Under the pieces are notes generated by a model that made no database searches, was not told where the DNA came from, and was given only the letters and a program-made list of their open reading frames with translations. Below are positions 6,167 to 7,030 of a stretch of 7,030 nucleotides of DNA, piece after piece (within the stretch, counting starts at the first letter, position 1; each line of letters opens with the position of its first letter). The DNA comes from an uncultured Megasphaera sp. (GTDB lineage Bacteria > Bacillota > Negativicutes > Veillonellales > Megasphaeraceae): the NCBI GenBank assembly GCA_937895695.1, contig CALBLM010000171.1, positions 1-7,030 on the forward strand. The letters run 5' to 3'. The position numbers and the translations under genes are program-made.

Positions 6167-6206
6167 TGTTGATAAAAAATAAACAGTAAGAAAGGTGGTA
6201 AATATT

Positions 6207-7030
6207 ATGCAACAATTTTCTGTCCCCTTTGGCAAAGAAAAAGTCACATTTGAACTTCCTGAAAATCAGGTAGCTGGTGTGTTAGAATCCCATGCACACG
6301 AATATCAAGCTCCCAAATCGGAAGCCGAACTGGTAGCAGATGCGTTGGCACATCCGATTGACAGTCCTACATTGAGCGAGTTGGCAAAAGGTAAAAACAC
6401 ATGCACGATTATTTCCAGTGACCATACACGCCCAGTACCAAGCCATATTATTATGCCGCAGTTATTGGCTGAACTTCGCAAGGGAAACCCGGATATTGAT
6501 ATTACGATTTTGATAGCAACGGGAATGCATCGTCATACGACGCACGAAGAACTTGTTGCCAAGTATGGGAAAGAAATTGCTGAACATGAAAAATTTGTTG
6601 TTCATGACAGCTGTAAAGATGAAGATATGATTAGTATTGGCACCCTGCCGTCTGGCGGTGACTGCCGGATTAACAAAGTGGCCGTCAAAACGGATTTGCT
6701 CATTTCGGAAGGATTTATAGAACCACATTTCTTTGCAGGTATGTCTGGTGGTCGCAAATCCGTTTTACCTGGCGTTGCCAGCAAAGTAACGGTTTTAGCG
6801 AACCATTGTGCGGAATTTATTCATAGCCCCTATGCGCGTACGGGTATCCTCAATGGGAATCCTATTCATGAAGATATGCTGTATGCTGCGAAAGCCGCTA
6901 AATTAGCGTTTATTTGCAATGTTGTGATTGATGCGGATAAAAAAGTTATTGCAGCATTTGCCGGAAATCGGGAAACAGCGCATTATGCCGGTGTTGATTT
7001 TGAATTAAAATTAGCCGGTGTCAAACCAAC
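6207..7030 (+). CDS. larA: nickel-dependent lactate racemase LarA (5' part, runs off the window)
   Basis: 274 complete codons are present and the frame is open to the window end; the full family length is about 420-430 residues. LarA interconverts L- and D-lactate in the cytosol by hydride transfer, using a nickel-pincer nucleotide bound to a lysine. Family residues are visible: SDHTRPVPS (71-79, Asp72 and Arg75), ATGMHRH (104-110, His108), EPHFFAGMSGGRKS (172-185, His174 and Lys184) and ANHCAEF (198-204, His200). Their numbering equals that reported for Lactiplantibacillus plantarum LarA. Lys184 would carry the cofactor and His200 bind nickel. AAAGGTGG (6191-6198) lies 8 nt before the ATG. 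The D-lactate dehydrogenase gene upstream supports lactate as substrate. The cofactor genes larB, larC and larE are not in view. Paralogues of this family racemise other 2-hydroxy acids, so specificity is inferred. Confidence 0.92.
   Translation, partial: MQQFSVPFGKEKVTFELPENQVAGVLESHAHEYQAPKSEAELVADALAHPIDSPTLSELAKGKNTCTIISSDHTRPVPSHIIMPQLLAELRKGNPDIDITILIATGMHRHTTHEELVAKYGKEIAEHEKFVVHDSCKDEDMISIGTLPSGGDCRINKVAVKTDLLISEGFIEPHFFAGMSGGRKSVLPGVASKVTVLANHCAEFIHSPYARTGILNGNPIHEDMLYAAKAAKLAFICNVVIDADKKVIAAFAGNRETAHYAGVDFELKLAGVKP

Noticed and set aside
1..7030. CRISPR arrays, insertion sequences, tRNA genes, phage or defence genes.
   Set aside because: I saw no regularly spaced repeats, transposase or integrase frames, or cloverleaf sequences.

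Overview
The window looks like chromosomal DNA from an AT-rich, low-GC Firmicute-type bacterium. It has strong AGGAGG-like ribosome binding sites, near-consensus sigma-A promoters (TTGTCA-N17-TATAAA, TTTACA-N17-TATAAT) and U-tailed hairpin terminators. The gene content points most naturally to a lactate-fermenting member of the Negativicutes, for example a Megasphaera relative: an FAD-linked GlcD/D-lactate-dehydrogenase-type enzyme sits next to a nickel-pincer lactate racemase (LarA). That taxonomic guess is inference; no search was run.

Left part (1-1650): the window opens inside the 3' end of a 5S rRNA gene (about 1-37, + strand), the tail of an rRNA operon, followed by an intrinsic terminator. 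A 12-TM APC/CAT-family amino acid permease (182-1561, - strand) converges on it and has its own terminator and promoter. Middle part (1651-4073): a divergent promoter drives a class I PLP-dependent aminotransferase (1853-3109), followed after 85 bp by proC (3195-3995, pyrroline-5-carboxylate reductase), which ends at a clear terminator. The permease, aminotransferase and ProC all concern amino acids, but they need not form one pathway.

Right part (4074-7030): a roughly 530-bp gene-free stretch holds an imperfect 76-bp palindrome, then a strong promoter overlapped by a dyad, then a roughly 185-nt leader rich in complementary segments. Some of these segments are interleaved (pseudoknot-like or mutually exclusive). 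This leads into the FAD-dependent D-lactate dehydrogenase candidate (4602-6023), its terminator, a second probable promoter, and the first 274 complete codons of larA (6207 to window end). LarA would interconvert L- and D-lactate, and the flavoprotein would oxidise D-lactate to pyruvate, probably passing electrons to an electron-transferring flavoprotein encoded elsewhere.

The least explained and most interesting part is the control region at 4368-4601. The protein-coding genes themselves belong to known families.
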